Notes under the pieces: model-generated
Told to the model about the DNA's origin: nothing
Database searches by the model: none
Seen by the model: the letters and a program-made list of their open reading frames with translations, nothing else
Origin: Arsenicibacter rosenii
GTDB taxonomy: Bacteria; Bacteroidota; Bacteroidia; Cytophagales; Spirosomataceae
Assembly (NCBI RefSeq): GCF_001870735.1
Contig: NZ_MORL01000002.1
Location: 505,076-569,075, forward strand
DNA: 64,000 nucleotides
Reading direction: 5' to 3'
Translations under genes and position numbers: made by a program
Shown: one piece after another, positions 38,692 through 48,094 of the stretch
Layout of the letters: every line of letters begins with the position of its first letter
Numbering within the stretch: the stretch's first letter is position 1

Positions 38692-39420
38692 TTACGGTTG
38701 CGGACGTTTTGAGATATACACGACGCCCCGGCCCGACTTGCTGTTACAGAAAAAGAAGTTTTCGCCGGCATGTCCCCGGCCGCAGACGGCATCAGTACCG
38801 GCAATGTATAAACGCTGTTGCCGGTCGAGATAAAGGCTCCGTAGCTGATGCAGCTGAGGCAGGTCAATACGCCGGTTGGTTTGGGCGATGATGCCCGGTG
38901 TTTCAAAACGACGGGTTGCCTGTGTCGGAGGGTCTAGATATACCCGGTTAATGGCATACTCTGTTCCGGAGGTTGATCTGACCGGGTTTACGGCGAGGGG
39001 AGAGGGGCTTGCTTTCTCAAATGCATCCAGATCAGGGTTGTACCGGCGATACGGCTGCCACGTTACCCCGTCGTCGGTACTGAACCTGCTGGCATTGGTC
39101 AGGGATTGTGCCAGACCGTTTCGCGTGAGTAATCCGTCAAAAGCAAACAACGTGTCTCTGTACATCAGAAAGCCAAACACTGACGCTGTCGGCTGCGCTA
39201 CTTTCTGCCAGTTTTTCCCCTGATCTGTCGAGCGGAAAACGGAGGTAATGGTAGAAATCAGCAATGTGTTGTCGTAGTCACCCCATACGCCAAAGATTTC
39301 TTCGTCAACGGGCGCCTTGATCGTGTACCAATCCGGATATTCAGGAGAAATAGTATCCGGGTCTGGCTTCTGACAGGAGAATGCCAGAAAAAGCATGGCG
39401 TAGCAGAAAAAGCGGTACAT
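38692..39420 (-). CDS. Hypothetical lipoprotein with sialidase-like (BNR) segments
   Basis: A 242-residue lipoprotein starting MYRFFCYAMLFLAFSCQ (lipobox Cys at 16). SVFRSTDQGKNWQKVA and SRFSTDDGVTWQPYRRY are Asp-box-like repeats, and IFGVWGDYDNTLLISTITS and LYLDRQQRLYIAGTD suggest propeller blades. Too few blades for a full propeller. Function unknown; no catalytic residues can be assigned. The start is chosen at the signal peptide rather than the longer open frame. Confidence 0.72.
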   Translation of the reverse strand: MYRFFCYAMLFLAFSCQKPDPDTISPEYPDWYTIKAPVDEEIFGVWGDYDNTLLISTITSVFRSTDQGKNWQKVAQPTASVFGFLMYRDTLFAFDGLLTRNGLAQSLTNASRFSTDDGVTWQPYRRYNPDLDAFEKASPSPLAVNPVRSTSGTEYAINRVYLDPPTQATRRFETPGIIAQTNRRIDLPQLHQLRSLYLDRQQRLYIAGTDAVCGRGHAGENFFFCNSKSGRGVVYISKRPQP

Positions 39421-39533
39421 AAAGATCGTGATGTGTTTATTATTTTGCGTAAATGTATACAAAAAATACTTGCACGATCAATGACCTGATTTAACGGACT
39501 GAGGTAGTTGCCGGCGGAAAAACTACCTTGTCC

Positions 39534-39998
39534 TCAGGCGCCGGTCAGCCGTTTGGCATGTTTACGGATAAAAAACGAGCCCAGTCCGGTTGTGATGGCC
39601 GTTGCTATGAGGACAAGCATCCAGAAACGCCCCATGGGTAACGTACGGGTTGTCAGTTCGGCCCAGAAGGCAGCATACAGCCCGACTACCGACCAGTTCA
39701 TAAAGTAATAATGCCAGTGCAGCCAGTTCTTCACCTTTTTCCGGAAGAGTGCCGGCACAAAGCCGCCTGCAATGGTTATGGTGCTGAAGATGGCGAGGGC
39801 ATGGAACGGGCCGAAGCGCCCAAATAAATGATAGATCAGGAACGCGCTGCTGTTGGTGAGCAGCATGCTGATGACATACACGTAACCGATGCGCCGGTGC
39901 ATCAGGCCTCGTTTAGGAAGTGCAATGACCAGACCGCCTGCCACCATGGCTACTACGGCAAAAAATACGTGGATAAGCCCTGTCGTCGAGTGTATCAT
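39534..39998 (-). CDS. DUF2306 family membrane protein
   Basis: A 154-residue protein with four membrane segments: IHVFFAVVAMVAGGLVIALP, VYVISMLLTNSSAFLIY, ALAIFSTITIAGGFVPALF and FWMLVLIATAITTGLG. H..IGYVYV and HWHYYFMNWSVVGLYAAF with conserved histidines fit DUF2306. The Met at 39998 is chosen because the longer frame adds a second hydrophobic region that is not typical. Function unknown. Confidence 0.8.
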   Translation of the reverse strand: MIHSTTGLIHVFFAVVAMVAGGLVIALPKRGLMHRRIGYVYVISMLLTNSSAFLIYHLFGRFGPFHALAIFSTITIAGGFVPALFRKKVKNWLHWHYYFMNWSVVGLYAAFWAELTTRTLPMGRFWMLVLIATAITTGLGSFFIRKHAKRLTGA

Positions 39999-40135
39999 AA
40001 AGCTATGGGTGCATAAAAGTATGCCCAAACATAGCGTATTGACGGCTGACAAACCGATGATTTTCCGATAAACAAGGCCTTTTGGCCGATATACGGGCGT
40101 TTTTCCGGAGCAGGTAAAAGACCGTTTTAAAAAAA

Positions 40136-40173
40136 CAGTCCCTGCCCGCGGGATACACAACGGGTAGGGACTG
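40136..40173 (-). terminator. Terminator of alpha/beta hydrolase gene
   Basis: CAGTCCCTGCCCG (40136-40148) pairs with CGGGTAGGGACTG (40161-40173) with one G-T pair. On the minus strand a run of seven T follows. Confidence 0.85.
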
Positions 40174-40188
40174 ATACCGAAAAAGCGG

Positions 40189-41013
40189 TTATGCTGATTG
40201 TATAAATGCCAGCAGGTCGGCGTTGATCGTAGCCGCTTCTGTGGTTGGCATGCCGTGCGGGAAGCCGGGATAGGTAATCAGGCTGCCGTGCTGAAGCAGT
40301 TTGATCGCTTTCCGTGCCGTAATGTCAATCGGAACAATCTGATCGTCTTCGCCGTGCAGCACCAGCACCGGGATCGTCAGGCTCTTGAGGTCTTCCGTGA
40401 AATCGGTTTCCGAGAAGGCTTTGATGCCGTAATAATGCGCGTTGATCCCGCCCATCATGCCCTGCCGCCACCAGTTATCCCGCACGCCCTGTAATTCCGT
40501 AGCACCCGGCCGGTTGTAGCCGTAGAACGGTATCGTAAACTCATGGAAATACTGCTGACGCCGGGTCGCGGTGTTCTCGCGGATGTCGTCAAAAACGGCC
40601 ATCGGCACGCCGTCCGGATTGCTCTCATTCTGAACCATCAACGGCGTTACGGCACTAATCAGAACTGCTTTTGCAATCCGTCCCTGAGCGTATTTGGCGG
40701 CATATCGTGCCACGACTCCGCCACCCGTAGAGTGACCGATGTGGATGGCCTCTTTCAGGTCGAGAAACTCCGCCAGCTCGGCAGAGTCGGCGGCATAGGT
40801 ATCAATGTCGTGTCCGTGGGTGGTCTGCGTAGTGCGTCCGTGTCCGCGGCGGTCATGGGCAATTACCCGGTAGCCGTGTTGCAGGAAGAACATCAGCTGA
40901 GCGTCCCAGTCGTCGCTGGACAGCGGCCATCCATGATGAAAGACAAGCGGTTGGCCGGTTCCCCAGTCTTTGTAATACAGTTCAGTACCGTCTTTCAGTT
41001 TTAACGTAGGCAT
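40189..41013 (-). CDS. Alpha/beta hydrolase (non-heme chloroperoxidase-like)
   Basis: A 274-residue alpha/beta-hydrolase. MPTLKLKDGTELYYKDWGTG starts the fold. FHHGWPLSSDDWDAQ is the oxyanion-hole region. The triad is Ser in IGHSTGGGVV, Asp in LHGEDDQIVP and His in FPHGMPTTEA. The pattern is that of cofactor-free haloperoxidases and related esterases; the physiological substrate is unknown. The ATG at 41011-41013 is preferred to an upstream in-frame start that adds 29 unstructured residues. Cytoplasmic. Confidence 0.93.
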   Translation of the reverse strand: MPTLKLKDGTELYYKDWGTGQPLVFHHGWPLSSDDWDAQLMFFLQHGYRVIAHDRRGHGRTTQTTHGHDIDTYAADSAELAEFLDLKEAIHIGHSTGGGVVARYAAKYAQGRIAKAVLISAVTPLMVQNESNPDGVPMAVFDDIRENTATRRQQYFHEFTIPFYGYNRPGATELQGVRDNWWRQGMMGGINAHYYGIKAFSETDFTEDLKSLTIPVLVLHGEDDQIVPIDITARKAIKLLQHGSLITYPGFPHGMPTTEAATINADLLAFIQSA

Positions 41014-41167
41014 AGCTTTGGAGTTTATTGGTTCGTGATGCCGGCGAGGGCTAAAGCCTGTCGGTTTTCCTGAACAAAGGTGGGCCTTACGGGCTGACAA
41101 ATCGCGGTATGAATCGCTGATAATACGGTACTTTCAGTGGTTTCTCAGAGATGGGAACCATGGTAGC

Positions 41168-41343
41168 CTACTTCTTCATAATCGTCAGTTCGTTTCCGTT
41201 TTGCCGGGTATAGAGCGTAAAGGGCGTACCGCCACGCTGGTAATCCGGTACGATAAAGACCGAGCTACTGCCCCGGTCGCGGACGCCCGGCACGCAGTAA
41301 TCGACCGGTGAGCTATCGCCGACCGGCGATGGTACCGGCTATT
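41168..41343 (-). pseudogene. Possible 3' remnant of a lost gene
   Basis: About 57 codons open on the minus strand after an in-frame TAG and ending NGNELTIMKK at a TAG stop at 41168. The reading (VDYCVPGVRDRGSSSVFIVP, then YQRGGTPFTLYTRQN) has the composition of a real protein end, but no start codon is available. It looks like the C-terminal end of a deleted gene. The family is not recognised, and the rest of 41014-41795 shows no gene. Confidence 0.35.
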
Positions 41344-41581
41344 ACGACCCAAGTCGGTTTTGTGTTCAGAAGCAAAGAAAGAAGGGAATGATACGATGGG
41401 AAGTGGTTTTATGGTAAAACCGGAAACATTAATGGCGTTTTTGTAACTTATATTTTAATAATGTTGCTAAACGGATTAAAGTTTAGTTAATCTTAGGCAA
41501 GGTCGGGTGACACTGATGGCTGCTAAGTAAATAGATAGTTTCTTTGGACGAACATATAAATATTCACTTGAACAAGTCTTT

Positions 41582-41615
41582 AATGCCCGGCCGTTTTTGA
41601 GCCGGGCATTTTTTT
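41582..41615 (+). terminator. Orphan rho-independent terminator
   Basis: AATGCCCGGC (41582-41591) pairs with GCCGGGCATT (41601-41610), followed by seven T. No protein gene ends here on the plus strand, so it ends a small RNA or is left from a lost gene. Confidence 0.65.
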
Positions 41616-41795
41616 GAGGGTCTTCATGTGCCAGCCGCACATCATCAGCCGCATCCCGATGGATGTCATAATAAGGTGGAGGGAGTTGACATCGCGTAGT
41701 CTGGTCGCAAAGATACCAGTGTGTTCAGCTGTGTAATCAATTTATAATGAGTAGTATAGGTACGGATGATGGCGGGCCTGCCATCATCATAAGCA

Positions 41796-42689
41796 CTACT
41801 TTGTTTTGGCGAAATAAGCATACGTCAGTTTCGCAATGTCGGCAATGATCCGCTCATTGGCCTCAATCCCCTCGGTTGAGTTGGTGACGAATACGCTGAT
41901 CGCAACGTGCTTGCCATTGGGCAGTGTCATGAATCCGGCATCGTTGACGGCGCCCATCATGCCGCCTTTGTTTGTGCCCGATGTCCCGGTTTTATGGGCA
42001 ATCGGTGTACCGGCCGGCAGGCCTTTTTTCAGTCGGTCGGGACCGGTTACGGTGCTCAGCATCACATCCCACAAAAACGTATGACTGGCAGGCGACAGGA
42101 TTTTTTTCTCGTAAAACAGCTTCATCAAACTGATCATGGCCTTTTGCGTAGTCCGGTTGGTGTATTGCACGTCCCAGTTGCCTTTGGCCTGCATTTTTTC
42201 TTCTGTCGCCGCGATAAAAACATCCCAGACGCCGAGTTGATGGATGAAGTCGTTGACCGGTTTTGTGCCGCCGAGGAGCCGGAACAGGTAATCGCAGGCG
42301 CTGCCGTCGCTTTCGGCGACCATGTACCGGATAATCTCCGACAGCGGCAGTTCGACACCGTTAGGATGGGCCTCGCCGATAGGGCTGTACAGATCGGGCA
42401 CCAGATCGCTTTTCCGGATACGCATTTTCTGCGTGAGCCGGAACCGGCCCTTATCCACTTCTTTCAACACGGCTAAGGCAACGTGAAACTTGTACACGCT
42501 CTGCATCGGCGCGTATTTATCGCCATTGATATAGAGCGATTGCCGGCTGCCGATGTCATAGATACCCACGCTGACCGTTGCTTTTTTCCGGCTGATAACC
42601 TGGTTAATTTCAGCCTGTAATCGGGTAATCTGGCCAAAGACCGGAGAGAGGGTAACGAGCAGCCCGGCGACGAGCAAAGTGGTTCTCAT
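41796..42689 (-). CDS. Class A beta-lactamase (subclass A2-like)
   Basis: A 297-residue periplasmic serine beta-lactamase with signal peptide MRTTLLVAGLLVTLSPVFGQ. Motif 1 is Ser64-Val-Tyr-Lys67 in APMQSVYKFHVAL. Motif 2 is Ser127-Asp-Gly129, where Asn is usual (SDN). The omega-loop Glu is in ATEEKMQ, as in the PER/CfxA branch. Motif 3 is Lys233-Thr-Gly235 in IAHKTGTSG. The ATG at 42687-42689 is chosen because it begins the signal peptide. Chromosomal setting and lack of mobile elements suggest an intrinsic gene. Confidence 0.92.
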   Translation of the reverse strand: MRTTLLVAGLLVTLSPVFGQITRLQAEINQVISRKKATVSVGIYDIGSRQSLYINGDKYAPMQSVYKFHVALAVLKEVDKGRFRLTQKMRIRKSDLVPDLYSPIGEAHPNGVELPLSEIIRYMVAESDGSACDYLFRLLGGTKPVNDFIHQLGVWDVFIAATEEKMQAKGNWDVQYTNRTTQKAMISLMKLFYEKKILSPASHTFLWDVMLSTVTGPDRLKKGLPAGTPIAHKTGTSGTNKGGMMGAVNDAGFMTLPNGKHVAISVFVTNSTEGIEANERIIADIAKLTYAYFAKTK

Positions 42690-42788
42690 GCGTGTAGCAG
42701 ATGGTAAGGATGTTTGTGTGGTAAAGATAGCGAACAAACACATTCCCGTTGTTAACCGTACGGGCAACAACGGGAATAATTCAAACGT

Positions 42789-45179
42789 CTATTGCTGCCG
42801 GCAGGTATCTGTAACTGTTTGCCGGTAAGTTACCGGTGGACAGCCAGGGCCGCTACTGACCGTAACGGTATATGATCCTGGTAAAACAATATCAGGTGTA
42901 GTAAACCGATAAGTATCTGCCTGCCGGTATACGGTACTGTAGACGTAACCGCCAGGGCCTGTTATGGTGAAGGTTGACCCGTTACCGGTTACAATTATAG
43001 AACCCTGACAGCGGCCAGCTGAAGGGATATATACACTACTGCCTATTGTGGGTGGTACGGCTTCGGCAAGCGAAATACTGCCGGTGCCGGTACAGCCGCT
43101 TCCCGGCATACTGTTGATCGTGTAAGTTCCTGCCGAGCTCACAGAAAAAATGCCGGTGGTGTTCGTTTGCAGGCCGCCCGGACCGGTCAGGGTATAACTG
43201 CTGTTGCCCGCTGCTGCCGTCAGGATAATTGCGCTGGTCTGGCTGCATTGAAACGAAGTCTGGCTGGCCGAAACGCTGATTGTTGTCGTAGATGTTGCCT
43301 GACCAATCAGTATAGAAGTTGAAGCCGTACAGCCGTTTAATCCCGTAACCGATACCCCGTAAGTGCCGCTGACAGCGACTGTAATGCTGGTTGCCGGTGA
43401 ATTGTCCGACCACCGGATCTGAGTGCCGGAGGTATTGACCGTTAAAACAGATGACAGGTTTACACAACTAAGCGTCGAGGTTGAGGCGTTGATGGTTACT
43501 GTCGGGAGTACTTTATCCCCGCTTATCTGACTGGTTGCCACGTTTGAGCAACCATTGGCATCAGTAACAATGACTGAATAGGTGCCGGGCTGATTAATAC
43601 TTACCGTACTGGCAGAAGACGGGCTGCCCGACAGAAGCCCGTTGTTATTACTGAAACTGTAGGTAAGTGCACCGGAGCCCGTAGCCGTTGCCGACAGCGT
43701 AGTGGCGGGTGTAGTGCAATTAAGGCTGTTGCTGGCGGCCAGACTGACGGTGGGGGCCAGGGTATTACTGGTGACCGTCGTGGATGCGATGGCCGTACAG
43801 CTGTTGCCGCCGGTAACAATGACTGAATAGGTGCCGGGCTGATCAACAATGATCGTATTATCCCGGAGTGTGATTGGAGTTGGACCATCAAATCGATAGG
43901 TCAGGCCGGTTCCGGTGGCTTGTGCTGTGAGCGTCAGGCTTTGACGTGAGCAGGTTAGCTCTCCGGCCGGACTGGCTTGCAATACCGCACTGGCCGGAGC
44001 CGTAGTACTGCCCGTTACCGTAGCTTCTGCTACGGCCGAGCACCCTCCGGCATCGGTGACGGTGACCGAATAGATACCGGCAGCGTTGACCGTGGCTCCA
44101 TTAGACGTACCGGTCTGATTCGCGCCTGATCCAAAGGTATACGTTAGTCCTGCCGGGTAAGCCGTCAGGGTTACGCTGGTTGAAGTACAGCTAATAACAC
44201 CACTGGCTGTCAGACTGGCCGGAATAATGGCCGTAGTGCTTTTAACGGTTGTACTGGCGGTTGCCGTACAACCGTTGGTACTTTGTGCCGTTACGGTATA
44301 CGTTCCGGCAGCACTGACACTGACTATGGGTGTTTCTGAAAAATTTCCGGAAAGGCTTTCGCCCGAGAACAGATAACGGTTGCCTCCGCTGGCCGTTAGC
44401 GAAGCCACCGGCCGCGCACAGGTCAGCGTTGCAGAGGTTAGTGTCACGTCGGGTTTTGGGTTAATCGTCAGTTCAAACGCGGCCGAAGTCACGCTGTTAC
44501 AATTACTCGTAGCCATGACAATATAAGACCCTGAATCGGTGGGTTTTGTGTCGGTTAGTGATAAAACAGGAGAGGTCTGCGCTGTTCCTACGGGTGTGCC
44601 GTCCTTGTACCATTGATACGTTTGCGGAGCGTCCTGATAGGCTGTTGCGACAGCAGACAGGCTAACGCCGCTACCTTCACAGGCAACCGGATTATTGCTG
44701 CCGGCACTTACCGAAAGTAGCCCGGCTACAGTAACAGGGATACATCCTGTGGGGCCGCTGGTAATATCAGCCGATTTGGCTGCTATATATACACTCTTAG
44801 CGCCGGGACTCACTCCCGCAAAGGAAATATCCCTGGTGATTGGCGTAACCAGTCCTTGCGGGGTTGCCGTGAATGACGTTACTGAAATGCTTTGTCCCGA
44901 GCAATCACTGCCCTCATAGATGGTTTGTGTGATGGTTAATGCTGAAGGGGAGTTACTCCAGAGTGCATAGGCGCTCGGCGATGTACTGCCGGAACAAACC
45001 GAAATACTGTTGACCGTTCGTATATAGAGAACTTCTGGCGCATTGACATTGTTGGATTGTGCCAATAGTGTCTGGCCGGATGTAGCCAGTATACTGAGCA
45101 GTATCAGCCAGATCAGCCGGATGCTGTGACAGGCCTGGCCGCTTTTGGGAGCACGTAGATACGTGTATATGTTTTTCAT
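42789..45179 (-). CDS. Large secreted repeat protein, adhesin-like (Ig/PKD-type modules)
   Basis: A 796-residue exported protein (signal region about 20-41, IRLIWLILLSILATSGQTLLAQ). The N-terminal part includes an Ig-like domain (TYQWYKDGTPVGTAQTSPVL). It is followed by seven modules of about 80 residues, each opening with a Cys-containing strand (LTCSRQSLTLTAQA) and closing with G-T-Y-S-V-x-V-T-x4-G-C. The paired cysteines suggest one disulfide per module. No clear type IX secretion tail is visible; it ends VTDTCRQQ. Surface adhesion or matrix function is inferred. Confidence 0.8.
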   Translation of the reverse strand: MKNIYTYLRAPKSGQACHSIRLIWLILLSILATSGQTLLAQSNNVNAPEVLYIRTVNSISVCSGSTSPSAYALWSNSPSALTITQTIYEGSDCSGQSISVTSFTATPQGLVTPITRDISFAGVSPGAKSVYIAAKSADITSGPTGCIPVTVAGLLSVSAGSNNPVACEGSGVSLSAVATAYQDAPQTYQWYKDGTPVGTAQTSPVLSLTDTKPTDSGSYIVMATSNCNSVTSAAFELTINPKPDVTLTSATLTCARPVASLTASGGNRYLFSGESLSGNFSETPIVSVSAAGTYTVTAQSTNGCTATASTTVKSTTAIIPASLTASGVISCTSTSVTLTAYPAGLTYTFGSGANQTGTSNGATVNAAGIYSVTVTDAGGCSAVAEATVTGSTTAPASAVLQASPAGELTCSRQSLTLTAQATGTGLTYRFDGPTPITLRDNTIIVDQPGTYSVIVTGGNSCTAIASTTVTSNTLAPTVSLAASNSLNCTTPATTLSATATGSGALTYSFSNNNGLLSGSPSSASTVSINQPGTYSVIVTDANGCSNVATSQISGDKVLPTVTINASTSTLSCVNLSSVLTVNTSGTQIRWSDNSPATSITVAVSGTYGVSVTGLNGCTASTSILIGQATSTTTISVSASQTSFQCSQTSAIILTAAAGNSSYTLTGPGGLQTNTTGIFSVSSAGTYTINSMPGSGCTGTGSISLAEAVPPTIGSSVYIPSAGRCQGSIIVTGNGSTFTITGPGGYVYSTVYRQADTYRFTTPDIVLPGSYTVTVSSGPGCPPVTYRQTVTDTCRQQ

Positions 45180-45480
45180 AGCAACGTGAATGATGATTAG
45201 TGCTCAAAAGAGCAGATTTGTATGATTGGTGAGAGATTTACTGGCCTTTATGGTTACATTTAATTTGTTATTCTGTTATTTAGGTCAGTTAATTTACGAA
45301 CGTCAAGGAAGGTATGCGTAATGGTAACACGTATTTTCCGGAAATAAATTTTCTGTGTTAGTGAGTATGCGTCAATAGAAGACAGATACGTTTGTTATTA
45401 TCCGTCTACTTTTCATTCTCATGGTACTGTCAGGGACAGATCAGTTGACCTCGTTCAAAGGGGGAGAAAATCTTAAGTTG
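45180..45480. other. Intergenic region upstream of adhesin-like gene
   Basis: About 300 bp of AT-rich sequence with no gene. It should contain the promoter of the minus-strand adhesin-like gene, but no clean consensus box was found. Confidence 0.5.
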
Positions 45481-45772
45481 CATGGTGCATCGCTCCGTAG
45501 AAGCGCCACTGCTCAGCATCGGCAGGTATCGTTTTATGTGTCGTACCTATGAAATCGTTGCCACAAATCTTGTTGGCTACCGACGCTGCGCTGTGTTGTC
45601 CCTGACGGGACAAGGGATTGGTGATGATTTGTTGCCGACGTGCTACCGACGCTATGCTGTTGTGTCCCTGACGGGACAACAAGGGGATTACGACGATTTA
45701 TGGTGTACCGCTCGCTCCGTAGGAGCGCCACAGCGTAGCGTCGGTAGGGGCCCCATCGATGTCCCCGCCCCC
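45481..45772. repeat. Degenerate copy of the modular hairpin repeat
   Basis: Contains the words of the 52-54 kb array in older form: a decayed GCTCCGTAGAAGC hairpin (45492-45504), a decayed TGTCGTACC word, two units with CTACCGACGCT(G/A)...TGTCCCTGACGGGACA (about 45579-45680), and an intact GCTCCGTAGGAGC hairpin (45714-45726) followed by the inverted arm CACAGCGTAGCGTCGGTAG. It abuts the stop of the DPP IV-type gene at 45773. Confidence 0.75.
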
Positions 45773-48043
45773 TCACGGCTTCGGTACCGTGATAGCCGGC
45801 GTCCAGTCCCAGGCCGGCGGATCGATGCCGAGGAGGTGTTTGACGAAAAAGTCGCGGCGTTTGTGCTCGCCGTAGTCGCCGCCGAGAGAATGGTTCATGC
45901 CCGGCACAAACAGAAAATCAAAGTTTTTGTTGGCTTTGATCAGGGCGTTGATCAGCTGGTAGGTCGATGACGGATCAACGTTGTCGTCCAGCTCGCCCAG
46001 AATCAGGAGTAACTTGCCTTTCAGCCTGGCGGCATGGGTCACGTTCGATGAGGCGGCATAGTGCTCGCCGATGGGGTAGCCCATCCACTGCTCGTTCCAC
46101 CAGATTTTGTCCATCCGGTTGTCGTGGCAACCCGACGACGAGACGGCAACCTTGTAGAAATCCGGATGGTGCAGCAGCGCTCCGGCCGAACTTTGCCCGC
46201 CTGCTGAGTTTCCCCAAATCCCTACGCGGCTCAGATCCATGTACGGATACTGCCGCGCCGCTGCCTGCATCCAGGCGATGCGGTCGGGGAAACCGCTGTC
46301 TTTCAGGTTTTGCCAGCACACATCATGAAAGGCTTTCGAGCGGTTGGACGTTCCCATGCCGTCGCACTGCACCACAATAAAGCCCAGCTCCGCCATTTCG
46401 TGCAGCGATCCGCGCGAATCGGTGACGAAGTTTTTGGGTACAAACGAGTCGTGCGGCCCGGCATAAATGTATTCGATGACGGGGTATTTTTTGGCCGGAT
46501 CAAAATTCGATGGGCGCACGATGATACCCCAAATGTCGGTTTTGCCGTCGCGCCCCTTGGCCGTAAATACTTCCGGCCGTTTCCAGCCTGTCGCCAGCAG
46601 CGGGGCAATATCAGCCTTTTCGAGGTCCATCAGCACCTTACCCGTCGCCGCCTCGCGCAGTAAGGTTACCTGTGGTTCATCCACGCGTGAGTAGCAGTCA
46701 GCAACGTATTGATAATCATCGGAGAAATAAGTGCGGTGGTTGCCGTTACCCTGCGTCAGGGCGGTCAGGCCGGTGCCGTCGAAATTGATGCGGTACAGCT
46801 GAATGAAATACGGGTCTTGTCCGGCTTCGCGACCACTGCCTTCAAACAGAATAGTACGTTTGGCCTCGTCAACCGATACCACCCGCCGGACCACCCAGTC
46901 TCCTTTGGTGATCTGGTTTTTAACCTTGCCGGTGCCATCGTACAGGTAAAGGTGATTCCAGCCATCCCGCTCGGAAGCCCAGATCAGTTCGCGGCCATCG
47001 GCCAGATCGTACCGGAAATACTTACCGCTGTAATGAATAAAGGTCTTACTGGTTTCGTCGATCAGCGGCGTGGTGGTGCCATCGGTACGCATCTCAAAAA
47101 CGGTGTAGCACTGGTGACCCCGCTGGTTATACTCAAACGTAAACGCACGGCTGTCCCTGCGCCATTGCGGCGTCGTTACGTTATACTGCCCGGCAATGAG
47201 CGTGGCCGGTACCGGCAGTTGCTGCCGGGTGTCAATGACAAACAGGGTAGGCGTCCGCTGCGGCAGCGCATCGCCGGGTTTCAGGTAGGGACGGGAGTGC
47301 AGTTTCGGTTGCAGCTGGTCTGTCGGCGATGATTCGATGAGGTAAATCAGGTGCGGGGCGTTGGCACGTACCTTGTTCACAGCCAGTTTTTTGCTGTCCG
47401 GCGACCAGACAATCCGCGCCGAATAGTAGTCTCCTTCCGATCCGTCAAAACTCAGGGCAACTTCGTCGCCTGGTTTGCGGACCGGCCGGATGTAGACATT
47501 GTGGTTTTTGATGAAAGCGACATAGGCCCCGTCCGGCGAAGGCACCGGACGCCCGTCGCGTTCGTCGTTCTGACTGCCCCAGTACCGGTTCGGACCGGCC
47601 GGAGACGAGACCTCCTTCAGCCGGCACTGGTAGCTGTCGAGCGGGCAGACAAAGGTAGAGTCCTTTATTTTGAACGATACCTCGTTGGGCAGCAGCGTAA
47701 TCTCACTGAATGGCAGCTGATAAGGGGCGGCCGGTTGTCCGGTCAGGCGGCTGAGGGAGGCCGCCAGCCGCGTCTGGTCAAAGGCCGGGCTTTTTTCGCG
47801 CTTATCAGCGTCGACTTTGATGAATTCCTTTCCGTTGGCCGTCGTTTTCAGGTACCAGAAGGTATGTCCCTGCCACTGCACTTTGTCGGGCGCATGGTAG
47901 ATCTTGTTCTGGAATGCCCCGTTCAGGGCTTCGGCCCGCTGGTAATCGGCCCGCGTGCCCTGCGAGTGGCCGGAAAAGGGCAGCGTCAACAGAAAACTAA
48001 GAAATGTCAAATACCGGAAAACCGGAACGGGAGAAGCTGCCAT
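45773..48043 (-). CDS. S9 family prolyl oligopeptidase (dipeptidyl peptidase IV-like)
   Basis: A 756-residue secreted peptidase (signal peptide about 1-28). An N-terminal beta-propeller (about 100-490, DPP IV type; RYWGSQNDERDGRPVPSPDG, IVWSPDSKKLAVNKVR) leads to the alpha/beta-hydrolase domain. The triad is near Ser613 in GIWGNSAGGQSS, Asp687 in LGELDDNVDP and His718 in GMNHSLGG. The nucleophile elbow has N-S-A-G-G rather than the W-S-Y-G-G of classic DPP IV, so dipeptide specificity is not certain. Confidence 0.93.
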   Translation of the reverse strand: MAASPVPVFRYLTFLSFLLTLPFSGHSQGTRADYQRAEALNGAFQNKIYHAPDKVQWQGHTFWYLKTTANGKEFIKVDADKREKSPAFDQTRLAASLSRLTGQPAAPYQLPFSEITLLPNEVSFKIKDSTFVCPLDSYQCRLKEVSSPAGPNRYWGSQNDERDGRPVPSPDGAYVAFIKNHNVYIRPVRKPGDEVALSFDGSEGDYYSARIVWSPDSKKLAVNKVRANAPHLIYLIESSPTDQLQPKLHSRPYLKPGDALPQRTPTLFVIDTRQQLPVPATLIAGQYNVTTPQWRRDSRAFTFEYNQRGHQCYTVFEMRTDGTTTPLIDETSKTFIHYSGKYFRYDLADGRELIWASERDGWNHLYLYDGTGKVKNQITKGDWVVRRVVSVDEAKRTILFEGSGREAGQDPYFIQLYRINFDGTGLTALTQGNGNHRTYFSDDYQYVADCYSRVDEPQVTLLREAATGKVLMDLEKADIAPLLATGWKRPEVFTAKGRDGKTDIWGIIVRPSNFDPAKKYPVIEYIYAGPHDSFVPKNFVTDSRGSLHEMAELGFIVVQCDGMGTSNRSKAFHDVCWQNLKDSGFPDRIAWMQAAARQYPYMDLSRVGIWGNSAGGQSSAGALLHHPDFYKVAVSSSGCHDNRMDKIWWNEQWMGYPIGEHYAASSNVTHAARLKGKLLLILGELDDNVDPSSTYQLINALIKANKNFDFLFVPGMNHSLGGDYGEHKRRDFFVKHLLGIDPPAWDWTPAITVPKP

Positions 48044-48094
48044 AGGTGCCGCTGAACGAAGTAGTTTAACGGCTAAATATAGCGCATATTCTCC

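Noticed and set aside
41600-41690. Short minus-strand reading (GMRLMMCGWHMKTLKK) next to the orphan terminator
   Set aside because: Too short and partly encoded by the terminator stem; no family recognised.
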